DNA of 64,000 bases from CALODP01 sp942492055 (GCA_942492055.1 CALODP010000023.1:354001-418000); one strand, 5' to 3'; shown: positions 28,286-37,127, counted from the stretch's first letter. Notes: generated from the sequence alone by a model not told the origin. Program-made: numbers and translations.

Positions 28286-28753
28286 ATGAAAATCAAGAAT
28301 AAATGGAAAATAAAGGGTCTGGAAAAGAGCCTCATTTTCAAGAAAGTTGCTCCTATTATTCTTGATAAGAAACTTAGAGATGTATTTAAGCTTATCGATA
28401 GATTCTTTGAAGACGATTCCGTAGATAATCTACATGATCTGAGAATATCTGTCCGCCGTTTCAGATATCTATTAGAAATCTTTTATCCGTGTTACGATAC
28501 AAAAGAATTAACATATACTCACGATTATGCCAAGCAGATTCAAGACTTAATCGGGGAAGGTCGTGATTTGGATGTGATGAAGATTAAAGTAAAAGAGATC
28601 GGAGATACAATTGATATCGAAATACCGAGTAGCTTTTATAAAAAAATAGATAAAGAAAAATTAGAAAAACGTAGCATAATTAAGACTGAATTACGTAAAT
28701 TCATGGAAGATGAAATCATAAATAAATTCATCAAGAAAAAGAGGAAATCATGA
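28286..28753 (+). CDS. CHAD-domain protein, 155 aa
   Basis: A compact CHAD domain, an all-helical fold known to bind inorganic polyphosphate. The two conserved basic-helix motifs are visible: LHDLRISVRRFRYLLE (residues about 51-66) and IQDLIGEGRDLDVM (about 89-102). The usual CYTH partner domain is absent, and the C-terminal half is shortened compared with full CHAD proteins. The tail is strongly basic (IKKKRKS). It overlaps the downstream hydrolase gene by 4 nt (ATGA). A polyphosphate-related role would fit a Ppx/GppA gene 3.6 kb away, but the link is inference. Confidence 0.85.
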   Translation: MKIKNKWKIKGLEKSLIFKKVAPIILDKKLRDVFKLIDRFFEDDSVDNLHDLRISVRRFRYLLEIFYPCYDTKELTYTHDYAKQIQDLIGEGRDLDVMKIKVKEIGDTIDIEIPSSFYKKIDKEKLEKRSIIKTELRKFMEDEIINKFIKKKRKS

Positions 28754-29427
28754 AACTGAAATATTTTTCACATTCAGCATTTCAATTAACTACTGATAAC
28801 GGAAAAGTAATATTGATTGATCCTTTTTTCGACGGCAATCCGACCTCTCCGGTAAAATCGGAAGACATTAATACTGATTATATCATTTTAACACATGGAC
28901 ATGGTGATCACATCGGTGACGCATTCAAAATTGCAAAGAGATGTGACCCCTTATTTATTTGTGTAAATGAGTTAGCAGATTACTGCTCCAAAAACGGATT
29001 CCGTGCTCATAATATGCATATCGGCGGAGGATACAATTTCGATTTCGGGCGTGTAAAATTTACTATCGCTCACCACGGTTCTCTCACACCGGATAATCAA
29101 TACACCGGAGAAGCTTCGGGAGTACTAATTTATGCTGATAATAAAACAGTATACCATACCGGTGACACCGGATTATTTTACGACATGAAATTAATCGGTG
29201 AAATGAATAATATCGATTACATGTTATTACCGATCGGTGATAATTTCACCATGGGAATTGATGATGCTGTAAAAGCTGTCGAATTGGCAAATCCACATAC
29301 AGCTATTCCAATGCATTACAATACATTTCCCGTTATTGAAGCAAACCCCCTTGAATTCAAGCGAAAATTGGAAGAAAAAAATAAAATTTCAATAGTACTT
29401 GAATATGGGGAGGAAATAGAGCTATAA
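28750..29427 (+). CDS. Metal-dependent hydrolase, UPF0173 / metallo-beta-lactamase fold, 225 aa
   Basis: A cytosolic metallo-beta-lactamase-fold protein of the UPF0173 (YtkL-like) family. Metal ligands are visible in LTHGHGDHIGDA (about residues 48-59), the TIAHHGS strand, YHTGDTGLF and the late PMHYNTFPVIE. The N-terminus MKLKYFSHSAFQL is characteristic of the family. The substrate is unknown in general. It is coupled to the CHAD gene by an ATGA overlap and ends a run that begins with folP. Confidence 0.92.
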   Translation: MKLKYFSHSAFQLTTDNGKVILIDPFFDGNPTSPVKSEDINTDYIILTHGHGDHIGDAFKIAKRCDPLFICVNELADYCSKNGFRAHNMHIGGGYNFDFGRVKFTIAHHGSLTPDNQYTGEASGVLIYADNKTVYHTGDTGLFYDMKLIGEMNNIDYMLLPIGDNFTMGIDDAVKAVELANPHTAIPMHYNTFPVIEANPLEFKRKLEEKNKISIVLEYGEEIEL

Positions 29428-29473
29428 TTGTTAACCAAATTGTAAAAACTTTCTCGAAAAATTCTGTTATAAT

Positions 29474-30235
29474 ATGTCCAAAATTATATCTATAGCTAAT
29501 CAAAAGGGTGGAGTGGGCAAAACTTCCACCGCAATAAACTTATCAGCATCAATTGCTGCAGCGGAATATAAGACATTATTAATTGATATTGATCCGCAGG
29601 CTAACTCCTCTTCAGGATTGGGAGTGGAAGATAAATCAAAATCCATCTACGAAGTATTACTCCATTTAGATGAGGCAAAAGAGTGTATTCAAAATACATA
29701 CATGCCTTACCTGGACATTATTCCTTCGAATATAAATCTTGTTGGCGCAGAGGTTGAACTCGTAAATACTGCGGAAAGAGAGCATAAAATGAAACAAGCT
29801 TTGCAGCCCATAAAAGAGAGATATGACTACATTTTTATTGATTGTCCTCCCTCTTTAGGTTTGTTGACATTAAATGCCTTAACCGCTTCCGATTCTGTTA
29901 TTATTCCTGTTCAATGTGAGTATTTTGCATTGGAAGGATTAGGACAATTGTTGAATACTATCAATTCGGTTAAGAAACAATTGAATAAAGATTTGTCAAT
30001 AGAAGGAGTATTATTGACAATGTACGATAGTCGATTACGATTATCAAACCAGGTAATCGAAGAGGTGAAAAAGTATTTTGGTAATAGAGTTTTTGAAACT
30101 GTAATTCACAGAAATGTTCGAATCTCAGAAGCCCCAAGCCACCAGAAACCGGTGATTTTGTATGATTCAATATCTACCGGTGCCCAGAATTATATTTCAT
30201 TGGCAACAGAATTAGTAGAAAGATCGAAACAGTAA
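29474..30235 (+). CDS. parA: Chromosome-partitioning ATPase ParA/Soj
   Basis: A Walker-type ATPase for chromosome segregation. The deviant Walker A motif KGGVGKTSTAINL lies at residues 10-22, Walker A' DIDPQANSSSGLG at about 38-50, and Walker B YIFIDCPPSLG near 118-128. Its 253 residues match chromosomal Soj, and it lacks the N-terminal DNA-binding extension of plasmid ParA. parB follows 19 bp downstream. I see no 16-bp parS palindrome in the window. Confidence 0.96.
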   Translation: MSKIISIANQKGGVGKTSTAINLSASIAAAEYKTLLIDIDPQANSSSGLGVEDKSKSIYEVLLHLDEAKECIQNTYMPYLDIIPSNINLVGAEVELVNTAEREHKMKQALQPIKERYDYIFIDCPPSLGLLTLNALTASDSVIIPVQCEYFALEGLGQLLNTINSVKKQLNKDLSIEGVLLTMYDSRLRLSNQVIEEVKKYFGNRVFETVIHRNVRISEAPSHQKPVILYDSISTGAQNYISLATELVERSKQ

Positions 30236-30254
30236 TTATTTTTTTAGAGGAAAG

Positions 30255-31220
30255 ATGTCTAAGTTTAAACCTGGTCTCGGAAGAGGACTCGACGCATTAT
30301 TGAATCCTAACATTCTGAATAATGATAAAGAAGTAGAAGTTTCCGAGCCAATTGAAAATATAGAATACAATAATAATGGGGACTCTCACGAAGTACTAAA
30401 AAAAATCCCTATTAATTCTATAGTTCCGAATCCTTATCAACCCAGAACGGAATTTATACCGGAAGCATTAGAGGAATTAAAACAATCTATTCTTCAAAAC
30501 GGTTTAATTCAACCTATTACCGTAAGAAGATCTCCTGATGATAGCGGTTATCAACTTATCTCCGGGGAAAGAAGACTTCGAGCGTCAAAAGAAATCGGTA
30601 AGAGAGAGATTCCTGCGTATATTATAAAGGTGGATACCAAAGAAGCCATGGTTGCTATGGCTTTAATAGAAAACATCCAGCGTGAAGAATTAAACGCAAT
30701 TGAAGTTGCAAAAGCATATAAACAACTTTTGGAAGAATGCAATTTATCTCATGAAGAGATAGCGGAAAAAGTAGGTAAAGATAGAACTACTATCACAAAC
30801 TCTCTTCGTTTATTGAAATTGCCAGTAGAGCTTCAGGACGCTTTGATAGAAGGTAAAATAAGCGCGGGACATGCAAGAGCATTGATAAACTTAGCAGATA
30901 AACCTTCACAGGTTGCTGTATTAAATAAAATTATTAAGGAACAACTTTCCGTACGTAAGGTTGAAAAACTTGTAAAAAGCTTGAGTGCCGGAAACGGAAA
31001 ATCCACAAAGGAAAAAACTCCCGAAGAAGAATTTATGTCTGCCAGAGACGTTATTTCGAATAATGATTTCGAAAGTAAACTTCGAGGCATTCTAGGTACT
31101 AAAGTAATGTGTAAACAAAAGAAAGACGGTTCCGGAAACATCACAATTGAGTTTTATTCTAATGACGAATTGGAAAGATTGTTTGAATTATTTGAAATCA
31201 TTTCAGAAAATTATTCTTAG
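30255..31220 (+). CDS. parB: Chromosome-partitioning protein ParB/Spo0J
   Basis: A parS-binding CTP switch protein. The N-terminal KFKPGLGRGLDALL motif resembles the ParA-stimulating peptide of chromosomal ParB. The CTPase domain has NPYQPR and the arginine-rich box LISGERRLRASKEIG. ALIENIQREELNAIE is the next conserved block, followed by the HTH region (LSHEEIAEKVGKDRTTITNSLRLLKLP) and a C-terminal dimerisation segment. Its 321 residues are normal. It overlaps the start of the next gene. Confidence 0.96.
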   Translation: MSKFKPGLGRGLDALLNPNILNNDKEVEVSEPIENIEYNNNGDSHEVLKKIPINSIVPNPYQPRTEFIPEALEELKQSILQNGLIQPITVRRSPDDSGYQLISGERRLRASKEIGKREIPAYIIKVDTKEAMVAMALIENIQREELNAIEVAKAYKQLLEECNLSHEEIAEKVGKDRTTITNSLRLLKLPVELQDALIEGKISAGHARALINLADKPSQVAVLNKIIKEQLSVRKVEKLVKSLSAGNGKSTKEKTPEEEFMSARDVISNNDFESKLRGILGTKVMCKQKKDGSGNITIEFYSNDELERLFELFEIISENYS

Positions 31221-31716
31221 TCTGATTATAGTTCTTCTATTATTAGCATCTAATACATACGCGCAAGCGGAACAAGATACGATTCAGAACGTCCAAAACA
31301 AGGATTCGGTTTTTGTTATGACCAAATCCCCATGGGGAGCAGTTTTAAGAAGCGCTGTTGTTCCCGGTTGGGGACAATTCTATAACGAGTCCTATTGGAA
31401 GATTCCTGTAGTATGGGGCTTTCTCGGGTATTACTCTTATGTATGGGTTGATCAGAATAACAAGTATAAAGATTACCGTGATCAGTATCTCTACTTGCTG
31501 AAGCATAATCCTGACGAGGAATACAAAATAAGTCGAATCAAAGAGATTAGAGATTTCTATCGGGACCAAAGGGATGAATTCGCTATTTATTTCGGGTTGG
31601 CTTATTTTCTCAACTTACTCGATGCTTATGTAGATGCTCATATGTTTGATTTCAATGTAAAAGTGGACCCTTATACTCAATCTCCGCAATTACAAATTCA
31701 GTACAATTTTAATTAG
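31162..31716 (+). CDS. DUF5683-family exported or membrane protein
   Basis: The usual neighbour of parAB in Bacteroidota. A hydrophobic signal segment (KIILSLIIVLLLLASNTYAQA) precedes the family core SPWGAVLRSAVVPGWGQFYNESYWKIPVVWG, in which the PGWGQ motif is diagnostic. Two further hydrophobic segments are likely (WGFLGYYSYVWV and FGLAYFLNLLDAYVDAHM). ATG 31162 and TTG 31192 are both possible starts; either overlaps parB. Function is unknown. Confidence 0.85.
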   Translation: MTNWKDCLNYLKSFQKIILSLIIVLLLLASNTYAQAEQDTIQNVQNKDSVFVMTKSPWGAVLRSAVVPGWGQFYNESYWKIPVVWGFLGYYSYVWVDQNNKYKDYRDQYLYLLKHNPDEEYKISRIKEIRDFYRDQRDEFAIYFGLAYFLNLLDAYVDAHMFDFNVKVDPYTQSPQLQIQYNFN

Positions 31717-31722
31717 GGTAAA

Positions 31723-32421
31723 ATGAAGAACAAAATACCGTGCGATAATTGTAACACTGAGAATCATCATTATCTTCTTAACTGTGAGAATTGCGGGGCA
31801 TATCTTAGGTCTAAAATTCCAAATACATACTTTTGGGAAACTCTCTGGCATATAATTGAAGCTCCTGTTTCGACAATGAAACAACTAGTCTTTGCGGAAA
31901 GAAAGAGTTTCCTTATTCCTTTAATTCTATTTTTAGGAATAAAGATTTTTTCGATATCAATGTTCGGTACCAATCTTATAAATCCTAGTTCGTACGACGG
32001 AAATAATCTCACTCTAAATTTTTCTATTCACTTGATTGCATTATTATCGGTAATAGTATTCTTTAGTTTTCTATTTAAGACAGTTCTGGGAATCTTCGAA
32101 GTAAAAACCCGCTTTATAGATAATTTTGCTGTTTTCGTGAACTCGTTATTACCTTTGTTTATTGCTTTAGTTTTTTTACTTCCTATTGAATATGCTATGT
32201 TTGGAAAACATTGGTTCATCTTCAATCCGTCACCATTTATTCTGAAGCCAAATCAGGCTTATATCCTCAGCGGATTAGAAGTTCTGTTTCAATTATGGTC
32301 TATGGGATTAGCTATAACAGCGGCATATGCTCAATCAAATAGCAAACTCTTTGCTATTATATCGGGTGTAGCTTTTTATCTATTAATATTGGGAACTACA
32401 CTGTTTCTGCCATTCTATTAA
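31723..32421 (+). CDS. Yip1-like membrane protein with zinc ribbon, 232 aa
   Basis: An N-terminal zinc ribbon (CDNC at residues 7-10 and CENCGAYL at about 24-31) precedes a Yip1-type membrane domain. Five hydrophobic segments are visible between residues 60 and 232. The entry TYFWETLWHIIEAPVSTMKQLVFAERKS is typical of Yip1/DUF1282 proteins. The 3' end overlaps the convergent ppx/gppA-like gene by 26 bp, and no terminator lies between them. It begins 6 bp after the DUF5683 gene. Function is unknown; membrane trafficking analogies from eukaryotes do not apply directly. Confidence 0.82.
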   Translation: MKNKIPCDNCNTENHHYLLNCENCGAYLRSKIPNTYFWETLWHIIEAPVSTMKQLVFAERKSFLIPLILFLGIKIFSISMFGTNLINPSSYDGNNLTLNFSIHLIALLSVIVFFSFLFKTVLGIFEVKTRFIDNFAVFVNSLLPLFIALVFLLPIEYAMFGKHWFIFNPSPFILKPNQAYILSGLEVLFQLWSMGLAITAAYAQSNSKLFAIISGVAFYLLILGTTLFLPFY

Positions 32422-33325
32422 CATAATCAACAATTGCCCCGAATCTTACTCCGCGACTACTAACAGTTATATTCGACAAGGAAAGGAGGCGCATAAATTC
32501 TTCTAAGATTAATGCACCGGCTAAAATAACATCTTCTCTTCCTTCCATTATATAGCCATATTCCTCCCGTATCATTTGAGAGGACTTATTCTTAAACAGA
32601 TCAATCAGCTTCACTATTTCAATTAGAGATATTATTGATCCCTCAACTAGTTCATCGCGATATTCCGTTAAATTTTGCAATACGCATGATAAAGTAGTCG
32701 GAGTTCCGGCAACAGCTATAGTATTTGTTTTCGGGGGAATCTGAGAAACTATCATCCCAAAGGTTAATCGAACCTCATTACGTAATTGAGAAATCTCCTC
32801 TTCATTCGGTGGATTATTTTTGAAAAACTTCTCGGTAAGACTTACTACTCCAATTGGAAAACTCTGTGAAAATGGCATCTCGTCAACATTACCGTACGAA
32901 ATCTCCGTGCTTCCGCCACCAATATCAATTACAACATTATTTCTACATGTTGAATCCGTAATGGCTCCCAAGAATGAATAATAAGCTTCTTGCTCACCGG
33001 GGATAATATTAACATTAAGATCGATTTCCGACTTTATTCTTTTTACAATAACATTTCCATTGGACGCTATTCTTAAAGCATTCGTAGCATTGCATAAAAT
33101 AATTTCACAATCATACTTACTAACAATATCCTTATATTCCTTCAATATTCGTATTAAGGAATCAATCTTTTCGTCTGAAATTGCACCACCTGCCTTAAGT
33201 CCTTCTGAGATTCTGGGCATTTTATACTCATTACACAATACTTCATAAGTCCCCGATTTGGCGCAATATGAGGCAATCATTAAAAGAATAGTATTTGATC
33301 CGATGTCAATAGAGGCAATATTCAT
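32396..33325 (-). CDS. Ppx/GppA-family phosphatase, 309 aa
   Basis: An exopolyphosphatase / guanosine pentaphosphate phosphatase-family enzyme of the actin-like ASKHA fold. The first phosphate loop ASIDIGSNTILLMIA (residues 3-17), the catalytic Glu in GEQEAYYSFLGA, the second loop VVIDIGGGSTEIS (about 132-144) and the adenosine-binding VAGTPTTLSC are all visible. At 309 residues it is the short form with only the catalytic domains. Whether polyphosphate or pppGpp is the main substrate cannot be told. Confidence 0.92.
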   Translation of the reverse strand: MNIASIDIGSNTILLMIASYCAKSGTYEVLCNEYKMPRISEGLKAGGAISDEKIDSLIRILKEYKDIVSKYDCEIILCNATNALRIASNGNVIVKRIKSEIDLNVNIIPGEQEAYYSFLGAITDSTCRNNVVIDIGGGSTEISYGNVDEMPFSQSFPIGVVSLTEKFFKNNPPNEEEISQLRNEVRLTFGMIVSQIPPKTNTIAVAGTPTTLSCVLQNLTEYRDELVEGSIISLIEIVKLIDLFKNKSSQMIREEYGYIMEGREDVILAGALILEEFMRLLSLSNITVSSRGVRFGAIVDYVNRMAETV

Positions 33326-33445
33326 AAAATTTTAGTATAATTCGTAAATAGAGGTTCAAATTTATTAAAAACAAGTATATTTTGTTTTGGCAAAAATTGG
33401 ATATTTACAAGAATAACTTGTTATTCATAAACCAATGTATTAAAT

Positions 33446-33718
33446 ATGAAGATAAAAGAGAAAGAATTCGAGGCGATATTAGAAGATTTGAAATCACTTG
33501 CAACTCAAATGGGAGCAAAGATAAGGTTTGAGCGAGGTGATTTTAAAGGTGGTTATTGTTTATTAAAAGATAGCAGAGTTATTGTTATAAATAAAATGGC
33601 TAATTTCCAACGAAAGGTTATGACACTTGCTTCGGCCTTAAAAGAATTAGGCATCGAGGAGATGTATCTCCCACCTAAACTAAGAGAAATAATTGATGAT
33701 ATGGATGTAAAAGAATGA
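33446..33718 (+). CDS. Small conserved-looking protein, 90 aa
   Basis: A 90-residue cytosolic protein (EFEAILEDLKSLATQMGAKIRFERGDFKGGYCLLKDSRVI is its core, given here in pieces: GAKIRFERGDFKGGYCLL and VIVINKMANFQRKVMTLA). It has a mixed alpha/beta look with a C-terminal helix. It resembles short hypothetical proteins that sit beside aroQ or xerD in Bacteroidota, from memory. Its stop overlaps aroQ by 4 nt (ATGA), so the two are coupled. No catalytic motif is seen. Confidence 0.8.
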   Translation: MKIKEKEFEAILEDLKSLATQMGAKIRFERGDFKGGYCLLKDSRVIVINKMANFQRKVMTLASALKELGIEEMYLPPKLREIIDDMDVKE

Positions 33719-34143
33719 AAATAATTGTTATTAACGGCCCAAATCTAAACATGCTAGGGAAACGTGATCCCAACCATTACGGAGCTTTAACTCTGGACGA
33801 TATTGAAAAACAAGTTCGCAATGAGTTCCCGAATGATTTATTTGAATTCTTTCAAAGCAACCACGAAGGGGAGATAATAACAAAAATACAAGATGCTCCC
33901 GTGTACTTTGACGGACTTATAATCAATCCGGGCGGATATTCTCATACTTCTATTGCAATAAGGGATGCCTTGGAAGTATGCTCAATTCCTAAAATTGAGG
34001 TTCATCTATCCAACATCGCAAATAGGGAAGACTTTAGGAGTCATTCTGTAACTGCAGCTAAAACAAATGGTTATCTTTCCGGATTCAAAGAGAACGGATA
34101 TTTAGCCGCGGTCTTTATACTAAAAAAGATTGTAAAAATTTAG
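33715..34143 (+). CDS. aroQ: Type II 3-dehydroquinate dehydratase AroQ
   Basis: Shikimate-pathway enzyme. The family start IIVINGPNLNMLGKRDPNHYG carries the catalytic lid Arg and Tyr (R18 and Y23 region). FQSNHEGEIITKI (about 44-56), INPGGYSHTSIAIRDAL (about 77-93) and IEVHLSNIANREDFRSHS (about 105-122, catalytic His and Arg) complete the active site. At 142 residues it is a standard type II enzyme. It is coupled to the 90-aa gene upstream. Confidence 0.97.
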   Translation: MKIIVINGPNLNMLGKRDPNHYGALTLDDIEKQVRNEFPNDLFEFFQSNHEGEIITKIQDAPVYFDGLIINPGGYSHTSIAIRDALEVCSIPKIEVHLSNIANREDFRSHSVTAAKTNGYLSGFKENGYLAAVFILKKIVKI

Positions 34144-34250
34144 TATTATTTGGAAAATAATCGAAGTATATTTCATTAACTGATTTTCGTAATATTGCTA
34201 ATTTATAACCATTTAGTTATTTTACTTCAAGCATAAAGACAAATAAGATA

Positions 34251-34634
34251 ATGAAGAAAGATTTCGGCCTAAAAAAACTATATTACTCAATAAGTGAGGT
34301 TAGCAAGCTTACAGGGCTTGAACAGTACATATTAAGATACTGGGAAACCGAATTTGAGCAACTAACCCCTGCAAAAAATCGGGCCGGAAACCGAATATAC
34401 ACGAATAAAGATATAAAACAGATACTTCAGATTAAAAAGCTTCTAAGAGATGAGAAGTATACCATTGAGGGAGCAAAAAAGATATTAACCGAAGATCCGA
34501 ATGTTGATATACCTGCCGCGCCCAAAAAGCCGGTTATTAAAAAGAGTGCTCCCGAAAAAAATATTGTTAGATCTTTGAATAAAGATCTTGAAGAAATACG
34601 AGAATTTTTATTAGATTTGCAGTCTAAATTATAG
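34251..34634 (+). CDS. MerR-family transcriptional regulator, 127 aa
   Basis: An N-terminal MerR winged helix-turn-helix (about residues 10-78): YYSISEVSKLTGLEQYILRYWETEF, then RAGNRIYTNKDIKQILQIKKLL and YTIEGAKKIL. The C-terminus is short with a Lys/Pro-rich linker and a terminal helix, without metal-binding cysteines, so it is of the small 'MerR family' type common beside tRNA or phenylalanyl-tRNA synthetase genes. Its target is unknown. The tRNA-Pro gene begins 3 bp after its stop. Confidence 0.9.
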   Translation: MKKDFGLKKLYYSISEVSKLTGLEQYILRYWETEFEQLTPAKNRAGNRIYTNKDIKQILQIKKLLRDEKYTIEGAKKILTEDPNVDIPAAPKKPVIKKSAPEKNIVRSLNKDLEEIREFLLDLQSKL

Positions 34635-34637
34635 AGA

Positions 34638-34711
34638 CGGAACGTGGCGCAGTCCGGTAGCGTACTTGAATGGGGTTCAAGTGGTCGCGGGTTCAAATCC
34701 CGCCGTTCCGA
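34638..34711 (+). tRNA. tRNA-Pro, anticodon GGG
   Basis: A 74-nt cloverleaf. The acceptor stem CGGAACG/CGTTCCG is perfect, the D arm is GCGC/GCGT around AGTCCGGTA, and the anticodon stem CTTGA/TCAAG encloses loop ATGGGGT (anticodon GGG). The T arm is GCGGG/CCCGC with loop TTCAAAT. The discriminator is A, and CCA is not encoded. The first base C is usual for bacterial tRNA-Pro. Confidence 0.97.
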
Positions 34712-34718
34712 CAATGTT

Positions 34719-34756
34719 AACCCGTTGTAAACTAACCATTTGCAACGGGTTTTTCT
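34719..34756 (+). terminator. Rho-independent terminator after tRNA-Pro
   Basis: AACCCGTTG (34719-34727) and CAACGGGTT (34743-34751) pair perfectly around a 15-nt loop and are followed by a T-rich run. Confidence 0.9.
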
Positions 34757-34902
34757 TTTTTGAGATTATTAATTTCAATAGAATTTTGAGAAATAATATT
34801 TCCGTTTTTCTCTTCATTTTATCTCTATTTTTTTCGCACATCTCAAATTCGATCTTTAATCTGCAAGAAGAGTGAGAGTGATTTATTTAAGCTTGGTGAC
34901 CC

Positions 34903-35553
34903 TCACTCACTCCAGCTAGTCAAGGTGCCGTTTGTAAAATAAAGGTAGCGTCCGGAATAACGGTAAATCCACTGTTCGCGGGTGCCGGTTGAATAGTTGT
35001 GTTTATTGATTTTTGAAGGTAACCCTATGCTTTCACGCGCCATCTGCTCGCTCATGCCAATCCAGAGTTTATTTTTAGCTACTTGTAGGCATTCGCTTTT
35101 TGTCCAGTTCGGGTGTTTTTGATTAATTTTATGTGCTTTCCGGGAAGTTTTATTTTTATATTCCCCTATTGTTGTTTCACACTTGTATTTAGTTTCGTTT
35201 TCGAGATAATCTTCGAATCTAATTTTATGGCTTTTGATATTAGATGTAATTGTTTCAAACGTATATTTATCAACAACGGCGCTACCGGTTTCCACCTCGA
35301 CATATAGATTCTGTATAATTTCTTTCAATTCGGAATAACGAGTGTCGTTATTTTTTAAAATTAGCGTGTCGAGGGAGTTTAGTTTTTTGTTCAGGTAAGT
35401 AGCGTCGTATATTTTTTCTTTATCGAGCTTGAAAATCCTTTCTTTTGTTCGCTCGAAAAGAAAATCTGCTGCGCTCTCGTTATTGGCTAGAACTAATATC
35501 GCTGCTGTTGCGATAAGTGTAAATAATGCGGAAATGATAACTTTCTTCTTCAT
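34903..35553 (-). CDS. Exported or membrane-anchored protein of unknown function, 216 aa
   Basis: A hydrophobic N-terminal segment (MKKKVIISALFTLIATAAILVLANNES) acts as signal peptide or anchor. The rest is a charged helical domain, ending in GMSEQMARESIGLPSKINKHNYSTGTREQWIYR and YLYFTNGTLTSWSE. This C-terminal block resembles the SmpA/BamE-like fold signature (G-M-[ST]-x-x-x-[AV]-x-x-x-x-G-x-P). Start 35553 is chosen because GAGG lies upstream and the signal begins there; an in-frame start 33 nt earlier gives an unlikely N-terminus. An isolated gene. Its job is unknown. Confidence 0.78.
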   Translation of the reverse strand: MKKKVIISALFTLIATAAILVLANNESAADFLFERTKERIFKLDKEKIYDATYLNKKLNSLDTLILKNNDTRYSELKEIIQNLYVEVETGSAVVDKYTFETITSNIKSHKIRFEDYLENETKYKCETTIGEYKNKTSRKAHKINQKHPNWTKSECLQVAKNKLWIGMSEQMARESIGLPSKINKHNYSTGTREQWIYRYSGRYLYFTNGTLTSWSE

Positions 35554-36178
35554 TTTTGCGCCTCTTTCGAAGTTCGTAAAGTTCAAATAGTAGCAACAAT
35601 ATCTGAAATACTCAATAGCTACTTCTAGCTATATGAAGATGGGGATAAATATACTAAAATATTATTATGAATGCTTTGTTCGGAATTTGGATACACAATT
35701 CCCTTAAATTAGACTAGAGTTTTAATATTAGCAGCAAATTACACGTAAGCTCGTATTTTGTTACTTGATATTACAATTCTCTTCTCGCAATTGCAGTAAA
35801 CAATCATTACGCAGTCAAACCATACCTATCCGATGAAATAACATTGCAATTAGCCGAATAGAACAAGCCAGTTATATTAATGATTCTTTTTCCCAAAAAT
35901 ATGGCCTCCCATAGCGGATAATTAGCATAGATGATAATTGGATTCCACATTCTCCCCATAAAATGTTGCCAACAAAAAGAAACACGCTCCGAATGTTAGA
36001 AATATTACCGTTAAACGGGTGAATTGAAATCATTTGATCAAATTTAGAGCTTGTTTTCTAAAAACATTAGACATCGATCGAATAAATAGCGTCATCAAAA
36101 AGAAAAAGAAATATAAACGGGAAAAGGAGGAAGAAAATTAAGAAAAAGAGGCGAAATTAGGCGTATATTCAATATCGC
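35554..36178. other. Gene-free stretch before array B
   Basis: AT-rich DNA with many stops in all frames. I see no gene, RNA or clear repeat. An A/G-rich tract (36,098-36,160) directly precedes array B. Confidence 0.6.
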
Positions 36179-36535
36179 ATCACATATATGCTTTATTGTA
36201 ACACATATCTGCTATATATATCCATATATATAGTAAATATCATTACCCATATTCTCTTCTGCACCTCGTATATTCCATATATACTCATATATATCCTTTA
36301 TGTACTCACTTATATGCTTTATGTCATCATCCATATGGTAAATAGCTTCAATGCAATATTGCAGATATATGATGCATTATACCATATATATGTTACAATG
36401 AACCTGATATGTGTTACAAAACAGTAGATACCTGTTGCAATTTAGTATATATGTGATGCAATAAAGAATATACGTGTTACAATTTAGTAGATACTACATG
36501 CAAAATAGCATATGGGTGTTGCAATTTACCATATA
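36179..36535. repeat. 21-bp periodic array B, 17 units without indels
   Basis: Seventeen consecutive units of exactly 21 bp start at 36179, 36200, 36221 and so on to 36515. Units 1-8 share a CATATATnCTTTATGTA-like pattern. Units 9-17 share GTTRCAATnnAGnATATA: GTTACAAT (36392), GTTGCAAT (36434), GATGCAAT (36455), GTTACAAT (36476) and GTTGCAAT (36518). The change between the two versions is gradual (units 8-10). A forward frame is open over units 1-11 with an obvious heptad pattern of I/L/Y/M residues, but TAG and TAA close it in later units. Only the 21-bp spacing is shared with array A; the cores differ. Confidence 0.9.
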
Positions 36536-37127
36536 CGGATTTTTGTGTTATATTTTTCAATATCCTTCTTTTGGTTTTTACATTCTTTATACTTTAATGT
36601 AATATTGAATCGAGTAAGCACCGGATGGGGTGTTGTTCTTTACGTTTTCGTCCTTTTAAGTGGTGTAGGAGCTTCATTTTTCCATTTCAGAGTCTTTATT
36701 CGAAAATTCCGTTGAAATAAGTTATGATTATTTTAGAATTCTCCTCATTTAGTTCATATTAACACAATATTTCTAAAGTTCCGGAGCCGATATGGCTAAT
36801 TTCCTTAAATATTGGAGTAAATCTTTAGACATGTGCTATTTCCGTGCAAACATCCATAATATTTCTATATATATCGATGGTTTTCAGTAAGTTAATAGCA
36901 TTGAACACGATATCGGTATGGGGTATTATTTATCCCTTATTTATTAACCGGAATAATAACTATTATCCCGCTTTGTTGTATTTCTGCCAACAAAATCAAC
37001 TGGAAAAAGGGCATAAAAAAAATTAAATTTGTGAACTAATATATTACTATGATTATCATAATTAAACAGTAATAAGAGATTATTAAGAACTAGTAGTTTT
37101 CCATTACTGCATTGAAGGGGATAAAAA
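36536..37127. other. Gene-free stretch between array B and purF
   Basis: AT-rich with no supported gene. A 67-codon hydrophobic frame overlapping the end of array B has no start signal and is not credible. Confidence 0.55.

Noticed and set aside
29000..33500. parS site near parAB
   Set aside because: I looked for a TGTTNCACGTGNAACA-type palindrome around the genes and saw none.
36188..36427. 79-codon hydrophobic frame with heptad pattern
   Set aside because: It is the first two thirds of array B. The same period continues past its stop, and no ribosome site precedes it.
36179..36535. CRISPR array
   Set aside because: Units are only 21 bp with a short degenerate core and no fixed repeat-spacer division; no cas genes are in the window.
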